64,000 nt of DNA, taken from contig CAWKCV010000003.1 in assembly GCA_963848205.1 (NCBI GenBank), positions 1,364,001 to 1,428,000 on the forward strand. The letters run 5' to 3'. Position numbers and translations under genes: made by a program. Within the stretch, counting starts at the first letter, position 1; every line of letters starts with the position of its first letter. Below the pieces are notes generated by a model that did no database searches, had not been told where the DNA came from, and was given only the letters and a program-made list of their open reading frames with translations. The DNA is from BOG-908 sp963848205. GTDB taxonomy: Bacteria; Pseudomonadota; Alphaproteobacteria; Acetobacterales; Acetobacteraceae. Of this stretch, positions 26,241 through 34,265 are shown piece by piece.

Positions 26241-27090
26241 CATGACACAGCAAGAAAGCAGTCCCTTTTTGAAAAAAAGGACCAAAAAACGTCTGCAACG
26301 CTGTCACGAAGCCCCCGACCACCAAACGCCAAATTTCAGAAGTTTTTGGGGCTTTTTCAAAAAAGGACTGCTTCCTGTCCTTCTTTGCGCCGCCGCAGCC
26401 GCCCTCCCCCCGGCCGCCCGCCCCTATTCCCGCCAAGACCTCCCCTGGTGGCACGCCCGCTTCATCACCAAACAAAACGAACTCCGAACCGCCAACCCAG
26501 ACCTCATCTGGCTAGGCGACAGCATCACCCAGCAATTCGAAACCGCCGGCCCCGAACCCTGGCGCAATTTCGCCCCCATCTGGAACCGCTTCTACGCCCC
26601 CCGCCACGCGGTAAACCTCGGCTTCAAAGGCGACGCCACCGCCCACCTCCTCTGGCGCATCCAAAACGGCGAACTGGCCAACATCCACCCCCGCCTGGCC
26701 ATCATCCTCATCGGCGCCAACAATTTCGGCCATCTCCACTGGCCCGCCCAACCCACGCTGCAGGGCATCGAAGCCATCACGGCCACCCTCCACCAACGCC
26801 TGCCGCAAACGAAAATCCTCCTCCTCGGCGTGCTCCCCAGCATCCGCAGCGCCTGGGTCGACGCCAACACCGCCGAACTCAACACCGCCCTCGCCCGCCG
26901 CTACGCCGCCGGGACCGACGCCACGTTCATCGACCTCACCCCCCTCTTCCTCACCCATGGCCACATCGACCCCAGCCGCTTCATCGACCCACACCTCACG
27001 CCGCCCGACCCGCCATTGCACCCGGATGCCGCGACGCAGTTGCGGATTGCCGAGACGATCGAGCCTGCGGTCGAGAAACTCATGAAGTGA
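26241..27090 (+). CDS. Exported SGNH/GDSL-type hydrolase with repeat-derived N terminus
   Basis: About 283 residues from ATG 26241. SGNH hydrolase blocks are clear: LIWLGDSITQQF (block I, nucleophile Ser), NLGFKGDATAHLLWRI (block II Gly), IILIGANNFG (block III Asn) and DPHLTPPDPPLHPDA near the end (Asp and His of block V). This is the PAF-acetylhydrolase-like subgroup acting on esters or acetylated glycans. The first 45 codons run through both copies of a REPIN-like pair, giving SSPFLKKRTKK and GFFKKGLL. The segment FFKKGLLPVLLCAAAAALPP behaves as a signal peptide whose basic n-region comes from the repeat. No ATG exists between 26241 and the hydrolase domain, so either the repeat is translated or a rare start (CTG 26367) is used. 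Confidence 0.7.
26251..26374. repeat. REPIN-like inverted pair overlapping a coding start
   Basis: Copies at 26251-26295 (plus) and 26337-26374 (minus) enclose a 41-bp core with AACGCTGTCACGAAG. They lie between uppP and the hydrolase domain and are read in the hydrolase frame. Confidence 0.88.
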
Positions 27091-27226
27091 GGCAGCAGTC
27101 CTTTTTTGAAAAAAGGACCAAAAAACTTTCACCACCTCGCATTTGATACAGCAAGGCTCACGAACGTCTCAAATGCGAACAGCCAAAAAGTCTTTTGCTT
27201 CTTTTCTTCAGAAAAAAGGCCTTCCC
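27091..27226. repeat. REPIN-like inverted pair with a different palindromic core
   Basis: Copies at 27091-27131 (plus, variant A) and 27184-27226 (minus, variant B). The core has perfect arms TCGCATTTGA and TCAAATGCGA instead of the GCTGTCGCGA arms seen elsewhere, so the core differs while the palindromic design is kept. Confidence 0.9.
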
Positions 27227-27307
27227 TCCTCCGTAACAAATTGTTTTCTAACGCTTGCCCACCCAGACATCGTTTCCTTCTCTCATGCCGAACCGAAGGA
27301 GGCTCCC

Positions 27308-27667
27308 ATGAGATACGTCCTGCTCGCCGCCGCCCTCGCCTGCCTCGCCACCCCCGCCAGCCACGCCGCAAACGTCAACAACCCTTACGGCAACATCAAC
27401 CCCGCCAACGACGCCGGCAACGACACTGGTGATTCCGAAGTCGAAGCCCTCAACCAATCCCAGCTCGACAGCAACGGCATCGCCCGCCCTCGCCACGTCG
27501 CTCGTCCGCGCTACGCCCGCCCCCGCAACCCGTTTGCCTACGTCCCCGACCGCACGCAAACCTACCCCACCACCCCCTACCAGACCCAGCCTTACCCGCC
27601 GCGCTACTACGCCTCTCCCAACACTTACAATTACGGCTATCCGCCACCGCAACCGCCCAACGACTGA
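27308..27667 (+). CDS. Small secreted Pro/Tyr-rich protein
   Basis: 119 residues. A signal peptide MRYVLLAAALACLATPASHA precedes a short acidic stretch (NDAGNDTGDSEVEALNQSQL) and a basic, Pro/Tyr-rich tail with PRYARPRNP and YPPRYYASPNTYNYGYPPPQ. No cysteine in the mature part and no known domain. The ATG has a strong ribosome site (GGAGG eight bases upstream). Likely a periplasmic or surface protein with a disordered tail. Function unknown. A repeat pair lies upstream and a 15-bp tandem array downstream. Confidence 0.7.
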   Translation: MRYVLLAAALACLATPASHAANVNNPYGNINPANDAGNDTGDSEVEALNQSQLDSNGIARPRHVARPRYARPRNPFAYVPDRTQTYPTTPYQTQPYPPRYYASPNTYNYGYPPPQPPND

Positions 27668-27769
27668 GCAGCCGCAAACCCGGCCAATGTGACAAAGCGT
27701 AAGCTTTCGTTTGCGCGCTTTACGCGAACATCCTCGCGCTCAATGTGCTGATCCAAGCGCCCGGATGCG

Positions 27770-27814
27770 CCCCCGAAAGCGTTACCCCCGAAAGCGTTAC
27801 CCCCGAAAGCGTTA
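27770..27814. repeat. Three tandem 15-bp units before a lipoprotein gene
   Basis: Three identical copies of CCCCCGAAAGCGTTA end two bases before an ATG at 27816 and 17 bases before the chosen lipoprotein start. The unit shares the CCGAAAGC core and exact length of the array at 23645-23704. Confidence 0.95.
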
Positions 27815-27830
27815 CATGGAGTCGAAGCAC

Positions 27831-28415
27831 ATGCGTTGGAACACAGCCGCATCTCTCGTCTGCGGCACACTCGCTCTGTCTGCCTGCGCCACCACCACCC
27901 CCGTCGTCGCCGTCCCCGGCCCGAACAAGGACATCGCCGCCTTCCAGAAAGACGACCTGGCCTGTCGTGCCCAAGCCAGCCAGGCGGCCCATGGCCCGCT
28001 CGGCGCCCAAACCGCGTCGGACGGCAGCAACGCCGAATGGACTCGCTACTTCGCCGCCCTCACCCAGTGCGCCACCGCCCACGGCGACACCGTCGCCGCT
28101 GTCCCCTGGACAACCGCCTACGCCGCCTATCTCGGCACGCCCTATGCCTACCCGGCGTTCGCCGCTCCCGTCGGCTACGGCTACGGCTATCCCTACGCCT
28201 ACGGCTATGCCGGCGATCCGTTCTTCTACGGCTACGGCTATCCGTTCTTCGGCGGCATCGGCTTCTACGGGGCCGGCTTCTACGGCCACGGCTATTACGG
28301 CCACGGTTGGGGCGGCTACCGCGGCGGGTGGGGCGGCTACCATGGTGGCGGCTTCGGCGGCTTCCACGGCGGCGGCACCTTCGGCGGCTTCCATAGCGGC
28401 GGCGGCCACCGCTAA
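27831..28415 (+). CDS. Lipoprotein with Gly/Tyr-rich C-terminal tail
   Basis: 194 residues. The signal peptide MRWNTAASLVCGTLALSAC ends in an LSAC lipobox (Cys19). A short domain with two cysteines (KDDLACRAQASQAA and AALTQCATAHGD) precedes a low-complexity tail from about residue 100: YGYGYPYAYGYAGDPFF then repeats of FYG, GGYRGG and GGFHGGG with several His. The two cysteines may form a disulfide. The tail may be a surface-exposed flexible or metal-binding region. Another ATG at 27816 directly follows the 15-bp array; ATG 27831 fits the signal peptide better. Function unknown. Confidence 0.75.
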   Translation: MRWNTAASLVCGTLALSACATTTPVVAVPGPNKDIAAFQKDDLACRAQASQAAHGPLGAQTASDGSNAEWTRYFAALTQCATAHGDTVAAVPWTTAYAAYLGTPYAYPAFAAPVGYGYGYPYAYGYAGDPFFYGYGYPFFGGIGFYGAGFYGHGYYGHGWGGYRGGWGGYHGGGFGGFHGGGTFGGFHSGGGHR

Positions 28416-28420
28416 AAACT

Positions 28421-28465
28421 GGGCCGCTCCGGGCATCGGCGCTACGCCGATGCCCGGAGCGGCCC
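28421..28465. terminator. Perfect 21-bp inverted repeat, bidirectional terminator candidate
   Basis: A GC-rich palindrome with 21-bp perfect arms (GGGCCGCTCCGGGCATCGGC plus one G, and its complement) and a 3-base CTA loop lies between the converging lipoprotein and DUF892 genes, preceded by AAAAACT. It is the most perfect hairpin seen outside the repeat family. Without a U-tract on the plus side, an intrinsic terminator role is plausible but not certain. Confidence 0.7.
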
Positions 28466-28478
28466 CGTTCGCACTAGA

Positions 28479-28976
28479 CTATGCCGCGAGGCGCTGCAGA
28501 TAAGCCTGAACGAACTGTGGCAGGTGCCCGCCCAGCCAATCGCCCATCTCCTGCTCTTCCTTCATCGACTGTTCCAGCGTCGCCACGTCGTCGTTCGCAC
28601 CGCACGCCGTGGCCAGCGTCACCAACACCTTGTACGACCCGATTTCGTAAGCCTTGTAGCCCACGGCCGCGAGCATGTTCTTCACCACCTCGTCGCCGGC
28701 AAATGCGTGCACGAACCCAGCCACCGTCGCCACCGACCCGGTCACCGCTTCCTTCAACGGATTGGCCGCCGCGCCATGCTTGGCCAGCAGCTTGTCCAAC
28801 CGCGCCGCCTGCTCCGTCGACCGCGCCCGCTCCTGCTCCATGCGCGCATGCAGCTCCGGATACGGCTCCATCCGGCTCAGCTCGTTCTTGATCGTCCCGA
28901 TCGCCTGCGTCTCCACCGCGTGCTGATTCCGCAGCCCGGTCAGATACACGTCGGTTACCTTGCTCATGCCGCTCAT
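28479..28976 (-). CDS. DUF892 (YciE/YciF-type) ferritin-like protein
   Basis: 165 residues, all alpha-helical, matching the DUF892 family of stress-associated ferritin-like proteins: SKVTDVYLTGLRNQHAVETQ begins helix 1 with the family's L-x-x-x-x-x-x-E pattern, RMEQERARSTEQAARLDKLL forms helix 2, AFAGDEVVKNMLAAVGYKAY helix 3 and EQSMKEEQEMGDWLGGHLPQ helix 4. Carboxylate and His residues in these helices could bind a di-iron site. The role is unproven; homologs are induced by osmotic or envelope stress. ATG 28976 has an AGGAG ribosome site eight bases upstream; a second in-frame ATG lies three codons in. Confidence 0.8.
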   Translation of the reverse strand: MSGMSKVTDVYLTGLRNQHAVETQAIGTIKNELSRMEPYPELHARMEQERARSTEQAARLDKLLAKHGAAANPLKEAVTGSVATVAGFVHAFAGDEVVKNMLAAVGYKAYEIGSYKVLVTLATACGANDDVATLEQSMKEEQEMGDWLGGHLPQFVQAYLQRLAA

Positions 28977-29311
28977 GCTAAGCTCCTGATCTAGAGAAGT
29001 CTCAGCAACGCAAGCGCCAGCGCCAGTTTCGCCAACGCCGATCAGTTTATTTTGCACTTGCCAATCCAACGAGGCACCCGGTGCGTGCTGGGCCATGCTG
29101 GCGACATGGAACGGCGCGGCCTGGAAACGGACGAGGATCACGCGAGGACAAAACGTTTCCCGATGCTTGAATCCTATCGCATCAGATGCACCAAAAGCAA
29201 CGCATCGGCGCCCGAAGCTATGGCTAGGCAGACTGCCTTCGTTTAACAAATGCACGCCTGCGTCGATTGCAAAACGCCGTCGAACCAAGGGGCATACGCG
29301 AGGAGATCAAT

Positions 29312-30193
29312 ATGGCAGAGGGCGGCAGCGGACTGGGCCCGATCGATTCAAGCAACTTTGTCTATGTACCGGCACCTGTCAAACTGCTCGCCGCAATCCT
29401 GCTGATGCTCGCTTTACTGGTAAGCCTGGGCGTCTCGCTCGTCTTTGCATTCCGCAAAGAGAATGAAGAGATTGCAATCTACGCGCTGTCTTTCGCACAA
29501 TTATGCACCGTCGTTCTCGTCGTCGGCCTGGTCGCTGTCTATTCGGAACGAGAAGCCGGGATATCGGTCCTTCAAACCAAAGGCGACAAGTTTCTCGATG
29601 TCACACTGACGGCCGCTCTACGCCGGATCACGATCAAAGACGCCGTAGGCGCCGTCACACATCGCTTTGCTGTCAAGCTTCAACCCCACGCATCTGACAA
29701 GACCGAAATCCTGTCCATTGTGCACAGGGATATTTTCGGGCGTGTTTACACATGTCATCTTCAGGAAGAGAAGGGTGAGAATACGCTACCATTCAAGATG
29801 TGGGTGGGGCTCAATGTATTCCGCCTCTTCGTCATATATTTCATCGACGTGCAGCCCCAAAACACCTCCTTTCTTGCCTGGCGCTCCGGCCAGACAGTCC
29901 CGCAATCGCCGGAACAGTTCTACACGCGCTGGCTTCGCGAAGAGGTGTTTCCCTTCACCTTCGGTGGAGCCGAGCATGTCGGCTACCGCGTCAATTTCGA
30001 GCTGGTCGGCGCCGACGACGCCTCATTCGTATCGGTCTGGCTGACGGTAGAAGCGGCAAAAGACTTTCTGACAAACCCGTCGCTGAAGCTGTTCTGGTCA
30101 CAAGACATTGCCATGATGACCGAGTCTTTTCTTCGGACCGGTTTGCGTCGCGGTTTGCGCATGAGCACGGCAATCGACCCTGGTCCACTTTAG
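29312..30193 (+). CDS. Hypothetical membrane protein
   Basis: 293 residues, start chosen for the GAGGAG ribosome site. Two transmembrane helices near the N terminus (VKLLAAILLMLALLVSLGVS and AQLCTVVLVVGLVAVYS) are followed by a soluble domain from about residue 85 with a beta-rich first part (GDKFLDVTLTAALRRITIKD, VHRDIFGRVYTCHLQEEKGE) and a hydrophobic stretch MWVGLNVFRLFVIYFIDVQ. Third-position G+C is lower than that of neighbouring genes, which could mean transfer. I do not recognise a family. It may be an inner-membrane protein with a large cytoplasmic domain. A repeat copy and tRNA-Val lie downstream. Confidence 0.65.
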   Translation: MAEGGSGLGPIDSSNFVYVPAPVKLLAAILLMLALLVSLGVSLVFAFRKENEEIAIYALSFAQLCTVVLVVGLVAVYSEREAGISVLQTKGDKFLDVTLTAALRRITIKDAVGAVTHRFAVKLQPHASDKTEILSIVHRDIFGRVYTCHLQEEKGENTLPFKMWVGLNVFRLFVIYFIDVQPQNTSFLAWRSGQTVPQSPEQFYTRWLREEVFPFTFGGAEHVGYRVNFELVGADDASFVSVWLTVEAAKDFLTNPSLKLFWSQDIAMMTESFLRTGLRRGLRMSTAIDPGPL

Positions 30194-30224
30194 CCATACG
30201 CCGTTGCATGCTAACCCCGGAGTC

Positions 30225-30284
30225 CGCGACAGCTCGATGAAAGTTTTCTGCTATTTTTTTCCAACAAAAAAGAAGGCTTGCTTC
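30225..30284 (-). repeat. REPIN-like repeat, diverged singlet
   Basis: A diverged copy (AAGTTTTCTGCTATTTTTTTCC, then AACAAAAAAGAAGGCTTGC) with a CGCGACAGC core remnant at 30225-30233. Its outer end faces the 3' end of the minus-strand tRNA-Val gene. Confidence 0.75.
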
Positions 30285-30359
30285 AAGCCCCACGCCTCAC
30301 GGAGGTTACATGGTAAATCTGTCTAAACGACCGGAAATCCATCTAGTCAACGACTTAGA

Positions 30360-30434
30360 TGGTGGGCGCGACAGGGATTGAACCTGTGACCCCCGCCGTG
30401 TGAAGGCGATGCTCTACCGCTGAGCTACGCGCCC
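30360..30434 (-). tRNA. tRNA-Val (anticodon CAC)
   Basis: 75 bases including an encoded CCA. The acceptor stem is GGGCGCG/CGCGCCC, the D arm AGCTCAGCGGTAGAGC, the anticodon stem-loop TCGCC-TTCACAC-GGCGG with anticodon CAC, and the T arm CAGGTTCAATCCCTG, all reading on the minus strand. It decodes GTG. Confidence 0.97.
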
Positions 30435-30489
30435 GGTCTGTTCGAAGCGCGTGTGTAGCCACCCTCGGCACCACGCGCAAGTCGATCCG

Positions 30490-32493
30490 TCAGGTACTCT
30501 CGCCCACCGCCATGCGCACCAGTTCGGCCCCCTCCTGCACCATTTCGCCCACCTGGTGCGCCACCAGTTCCACCGTGCCGTCCGCCGGCGCCGTTACCGT
30601 AATCTCCATCTTCATCGCTTCCAGCACCACCAGCGCCGCCCCGCGCACGACCCTATCGCCCACCGTCACCAGCACACGCGCCACCCGCGCCGGAATGGGC
30701 GCCGTCAGCTTGCCGCCGGCCGCCTGCGCCGCGACCGGCGGCGCCAGTGGATCGATCACTTCGAACACCTCGTTGCGCCCGCGATGCACCACGAAAACTT
30801 GCCCAGCATGCCTCACTGCGTGCATACGATGCGGCACGTCGTCCACGACGAACGCCATCTTGCCGCCCGCAACCTTCCCGACTTGCACGACAACAACACC
30901 CGACGGCAACGCCACCGCCAACGCCCCGCCAGCCCGATGCTCCACCCGGATTGCCAATCTCGCGCCACGATACGCCAGCAGAACATCCTCGTGCCCGGCG
31001 CCATTCATTCGCCAACCATCGCGCTCCTGCCAAGGCGACCACGGATCGCCCGCCACCCCGTCCAGCCGTCGATCCTCTCGCGCCGCCAGCACCGCGGCCA
31101 CGAACACAGCCGCCTCTTCCGTCCCGTCATTTTTCAAAACCGCAGGGTGGCGATCGATAAAACCGGTATCCACCGCGCCCGCCGCGAAATCTGGCTCGCT
31201 CGCCACCGCCCGCAGCAGATCCAGGTTGGTCTGCACGCCGACAATCTCGTATCCCTCCAGCGCCACACGCAACCTGCGCAGCGCCGCTGCCCGATCACTC
31301 CCCCAAACGATCAGCTTGGCAATCATCGCGTCATAATAAGGCGTAATCGCGTCGCCCTCGCGCACCCCGCTATCCACCCGCACGAATGTGCGTTCCCCGG
31401 GCGCACTCTCTTCCGGCAAGCGCAAATGCACCAATTTCCCGATCGACGGCAAAAAACCGCGCGCCGGATCCTCCGCATAAACCCGGACCTCGATTGCATG
31501 CCCATCGATCCGCAAGTCTTCGGCCAGCATCGGCAATCTCTCGCCGGCCGCCACCCGCAACTGCCACTCCACCAGGTCGCATCCTGTGATCATCTCCGTC
31601 GCCGGATGTTCCACCTGCAACCGCGTATTCATCTCCATGAAGTAGAACGCATCACCCTCGGCAATGAATTCCACCGTCCCCGCGCCCACGTAATCGACCG
31701 CCCGCGCGGCCGCCACCGCCGCCTCGCCCATCGCCGCCCGGCGCGCCGCGTCCATTCCCGGCGCCGGCGCTTCCTCGATGACCTTCTGATGCCGCCGCTG
31801 TATCGAACAATCGCGCTCGAACAGGCTCACTGTATTGCCGCGCGTATCGGCAAATATCTGTATCTCAATATGCCGAGGCCGCGTCAGATACTTCTCGATC
31901 AGCAACCGGCCATCGCCGAACGCCGCCTGAGCCTCCCGCGCCGCCCCCCCGATCGCCGCCTCAAGCGCCCCCGCATCTTCCACCACCCGCATCCCGCGCC
32001 CGCCACCACCGGCCGACGCCTTGATCAACACCGGAAACCCGATCGCCCGTGCCGCTTCCCCCAACGTCGCCAAGTCCTGTGCGTCGCCATGATACCCAGG
32101 CACCAACGGCACGCCGGCCGCACCCATCAGCGACTTCGCCGCCGCCTTCGACCCCATCGCCCGCATGCTCGAAGCCGGCGGCCCGATCAGAACGATGCCG
32201 CCCTGCACACAAGCATCGGCAAAATCCGCATTCTCCGACAGAAACCCATAACCCGGATGGATCGCCTGCGCCCCCGTCCGCCGCGCCGCCCCGATGATCG
32301 CATCGATGCAAAGATAGCTGTCCTTCGCAGGCGCCGGCCCAATCGCCACCGCCTCGTCGGCCATCTCCACATGCAGCGCCCCGGAGTCGGCCGCCGAGAA
32401 TACCGCCACCGTTCGCACACCCAACCGCCGGCACGTGCGGATGACGCGGCAGGCGATCTCGCCGCGGTTAGCAATCAATATCCTGTCGAACAT
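30490..32493 (-). CDS. mccA: Biotin-dependent acyl-CoA carboxylase alpha subunit (methylcrotonyl-CoA carboxylase likely)
   Basis: 667 residues with biotin carboxylase (about 1-450), a middle domain, and a C-terminal biotinyl domain. Biotin carboxylase marks: ILIANRGEIACRVIRTCRRL, KASAGGGGRGMRVV (ATP-grasp glycine loop), FMEMNTRLQVEHPATEMITG. Biotin is attached to the Lys of VLEAMKMEITV (about residue 628). It carboxylates biotin with bicarbonate and ATP for the partner MccB, 9 bp upstream. Sequence alone does not separate methylcrotonyl- from propionyl- or geranyl-CoA carboxylase; adjacent isovaleryl-CoA dehydrogenase favours leucine degradation (3-methylcrotonyl-CoA to 3-methylglutaconyl-CoA). 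Confidence 0.88.
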   Translation of the reverse strand: MFDRILIANRGEIACRVIRTCRRLGVRTVAVFSAADSGALHVEMADEAVAIGPAPAKDSYLCIDAIIGAARRTGAQAIHPGYGFLSENADFADACVQGGIVLIGPPASSMRAMGSKAAAKSLMGAAGVPLVPGYHGDAQDLATLGEAARAIGFPVLIKASAGGGGRGMRVVEDAGALEAAIGGAAREAQAAFGDGRLLIEKYLTRPRHIEIQIFADTRGNTVSLFERDCSIQRRHQKVIEEAPAPGMDAARRAAMGEAAVAAARAVDYVGAGTVEFIAEGDAFYFMEMNTRLQVEHPATEMITGCDLVEWQLRVAAGERLPMLAEDLRIDGHAIEVRVYAEDPARGFLPSIGKLVHLRLPEESAPGERTFVRVDSGVREGDAITPYYDAMIAKLIVWGSDRAAALRRLRVALEGYEIVGVQTNLDLLRAVASEPDFAAGAVDTGFIDRHPAVLKNDGTEEAAVFVAAVLAAREDRRLDGVAGDPWSPWQERDGWRMNGAGHEDVLLAYRGARLAIRVEHRAGGALAVALPSGVVVVQVGKVAGGKMAFVVDDVPHRMHAVRHAGQVFVVHRGRNEVFEVIDPLAPPVAAQAAGGKLTAPIPARVARVLVTVGDRVVRGAALVVLEAMKMEITVTAPADGTVELVAHQVGEMVQEGAELVRMAVGEST

Positions 32494-32502
32494 CGCCGCC
32501 GC

Positions 32503-34110
32503 CTACATGCGGAACACGCCGAATCGCGTGTCCTCCACCGGCGCATTCAAACTCGCCGAAATTGCCAACCCCAGCACACGACGCGTATCGGCGGGATCGA
32601 TCACGCCATCGTCCCACAGCCGCGCACTCGCATAGTACGGATGCCCCTGCGTCTCGTACTGCGCCTCGACCGGCGCGCGAAACGCCGCCTCGTCCTCTGC
32701 CGGCCAACTCTCGCCACGCGCCTCGATCGCATCGCGTCGCAACTGGCTCAGCACGCTCGCCGCCTGCGCGCCGCCCATCACCGAAATCCGCGCATTCGGC
32801 CACATCCACAAAAAACGTGGCGAATACGCCCGCCCACACATCCCGTAATTGCCCGCCCCGAAACTCCCGCCCACCACCACGGTGAATTTCGGCACATTCG
32901 CGGTGGCGACCGCGGTCACCATCTTGGCGCCATCCTTGGCAATCCCCGCCGCCTCATATTTTTGCCCAACCATGAAGCCGGTTATATTCTGAAGGAAAAC
33001 CAGCGGAATCTTCCGCTGCGCACACAATTCTATGAAATGCGCCCCCTTCTGTGCACTCTGCCCGAACAGGATGCCGTTATTGGCGACGATGCCCACCGGA
33101 TACCCGCAGATACGCGCGAACCCGGTCACCAGCGTCGGCCCATACAACTGCTTGAACTCGTCGAACTCCGACCCGTCCACCACACGCGCAATCACCTCGC
33201 GTATGTCGAACGGCACACGCCGATCCGACGGCACGATCCCATACAATTCGTCGGCCGCAAACAACGGCGCCACCGGCGCACGCACATCCAGCTCGACCCG
33301 TTTCACCGTATTCAAATTACTCACGATCCGACGTGCAATCCCCAGCGCGTGCGCGTCATTCTCCGCCAGATGATCCGTCACGCCCGAGGTCCGGCTATGC
33401 AGATCGCCGCCCCCGAGATCCTCCGCGCTCACGATCTCTCCGGTCGCCGCCCGCACCAAAGGCGGTCCCGCGAGAAAGATGGTGCCCTGATTGCGAACGA
33501 TGATGCTCTCGTCGCACATCGCCGGCACATACGCACCACCCGCCGTGCACGACCCCATCACCACAGCGATTTGCGCAATGCCCGCCGCCGACATCTGCGC
33601 CTGGTTGTAGAAAATCCGCCCGAAATGATCGCGGTCCGGGAACACCTCATCCTGGTTCGGCAAATTCGCCCCGCCACTATCGACAAGATAGATGCACGGC
33701 AGCCGGTTCGCCGCCGCGATCTCCTGCGCCCGCAAATGCTTCTTCACCGTCAGCGGGAAATACGTGCCGCCCTTGACGGTGGCATCGTTGGCCACCACCA
33801 CGCACTGCCGCCCGCTTACCTGCCCCACACCCGCAATCACGCCGGCCGACGGCACCTCGCCATCATACATGCCATACGCCGCCAATTGCCCCACTTCCAA
33901 AAACGGCGTTCCAGCATCGAGCAGGTTATGCACCCGATCACGCGGCAACAACTTGCCACGCCCGACATGCCGCTTGCGCGATGCTTCCCCACCGCCCGCG
34001 CAAGCGCGCGCGGCCACGCTACGAAGATCGTCGACCAACGCCTGCATGGCATCGCGATTGGCGGCGAACGCTGGCGTGCTGGTATCGATCATGGTCGGGA
34101 GGGTTGGCAT
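32503..34110 (-). CDS. mccB: Methylcrotonyl-CoA carboxylase beta (carboxyltransferase) subunit
   Basis: 535 residues of the acetyl-CoA carboxyltransferase (ACC beta/PCC beta) fold, two crotonase-like halves. Features: RKRHVGRGKLLPRDRVHNLL near residue 45 (typical of MCC beta), YLVDSGGANLPNQDEVFPDR (oxyanion and MCC-type insert), GSCTAGGAYVPAMCDES, and in the second half FLQNITGFMVGQKYEAAGIA and GGSFGAGNYGMCGRAYSPRF. It transfers the carboxyl group from biotin to 3-methylcrotonyl-CoA. It is the first of two tightly linked genes with mccA. The repeat pair at 34139-34265 separates it from the dehydrogenase gene. A second ATG seven codons in is an alternative start. Confidence 0.93.
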   Translation of the reverse strand: MPTLPTMIDTSTPAFAANRDAMQALVDDLRSVAARACAGGGEASRKRHVGRGKLLPRDRVHNLLDAGTPFLEVGQLAAYGMYDGEVPSAGVIAGVGQVSGRQCVVVANDATVKGGTYFPLTVKKHLRAQEIAAANRLPCIYLVDSGGANLPNQDEVFPDRDHFGRIFYNQAQMSAAGIAQIAVVMGSCTAGGAYVPAMCDESIIVRNQGTIFLAGPPLVRAATGEIVSAEDLGGGDLHSRTSGVTDHLAENDAHALGIARRIVSNLNTVKRVELDVRAPVAPLFAADELYGIVPSDRRVPFDIREVIARVVDGSEFDEFKQLYGPTLVTGFARICGYPVGIVANNGILFGQSAQKGAHFIELCAQRKIPLVFLQNITGFMVGQKYEAAGIAKDGAKMVTAVATANVPKFTVVVGGSFGAGNYGMCGRAYSPRFLWMWPNARISVMGGAQAASVLSQLRRDAIEARGESWPAEDEAAFRAPVEAQYETQGHPYYASARLWDDGVIDPADTRRVLGLAISASLNAPVEDTRFGVFRM

Positions 34111-34138
34111 GTCGAATGCTCTTTTATGTCAATAAAAA

Positions 34139-34265
34139 GAAAGGCCTTCTTTTCTGAAGAAAGGAAGCAAAAGACGTTTGCTCCGCTGTCGCGATGCTCA
34201 CGATGAGCCTCGCGACAGCGGGCCAAGTGCTTTTTGGTCCTTTCTTCAAAGGAGGACTGCTTGCC
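34139..34265. repeat. REPIN-like inverted pair with full core
   Basis: The clearest full unit: 34139-34182 (plus, variant B), a core with CGCTGTCGCGA and TCGCGACAGCG arms around TGCTCACGATGAGC, then 34222-34265 (minus, variant A). The whole 127 bp can fold into one long hairpin. It sits between liuA and mccB, both minus strand. Confidence 0.93.

Noticed and set aside
30451..34206. 1251-codon open frame on the plus strand across mccA and mccB
   Set aside because: It is antisense to two well-supported carboxylase genes; its Arg/His/Pro-rich content is the mirror of GC-rich codon bias.
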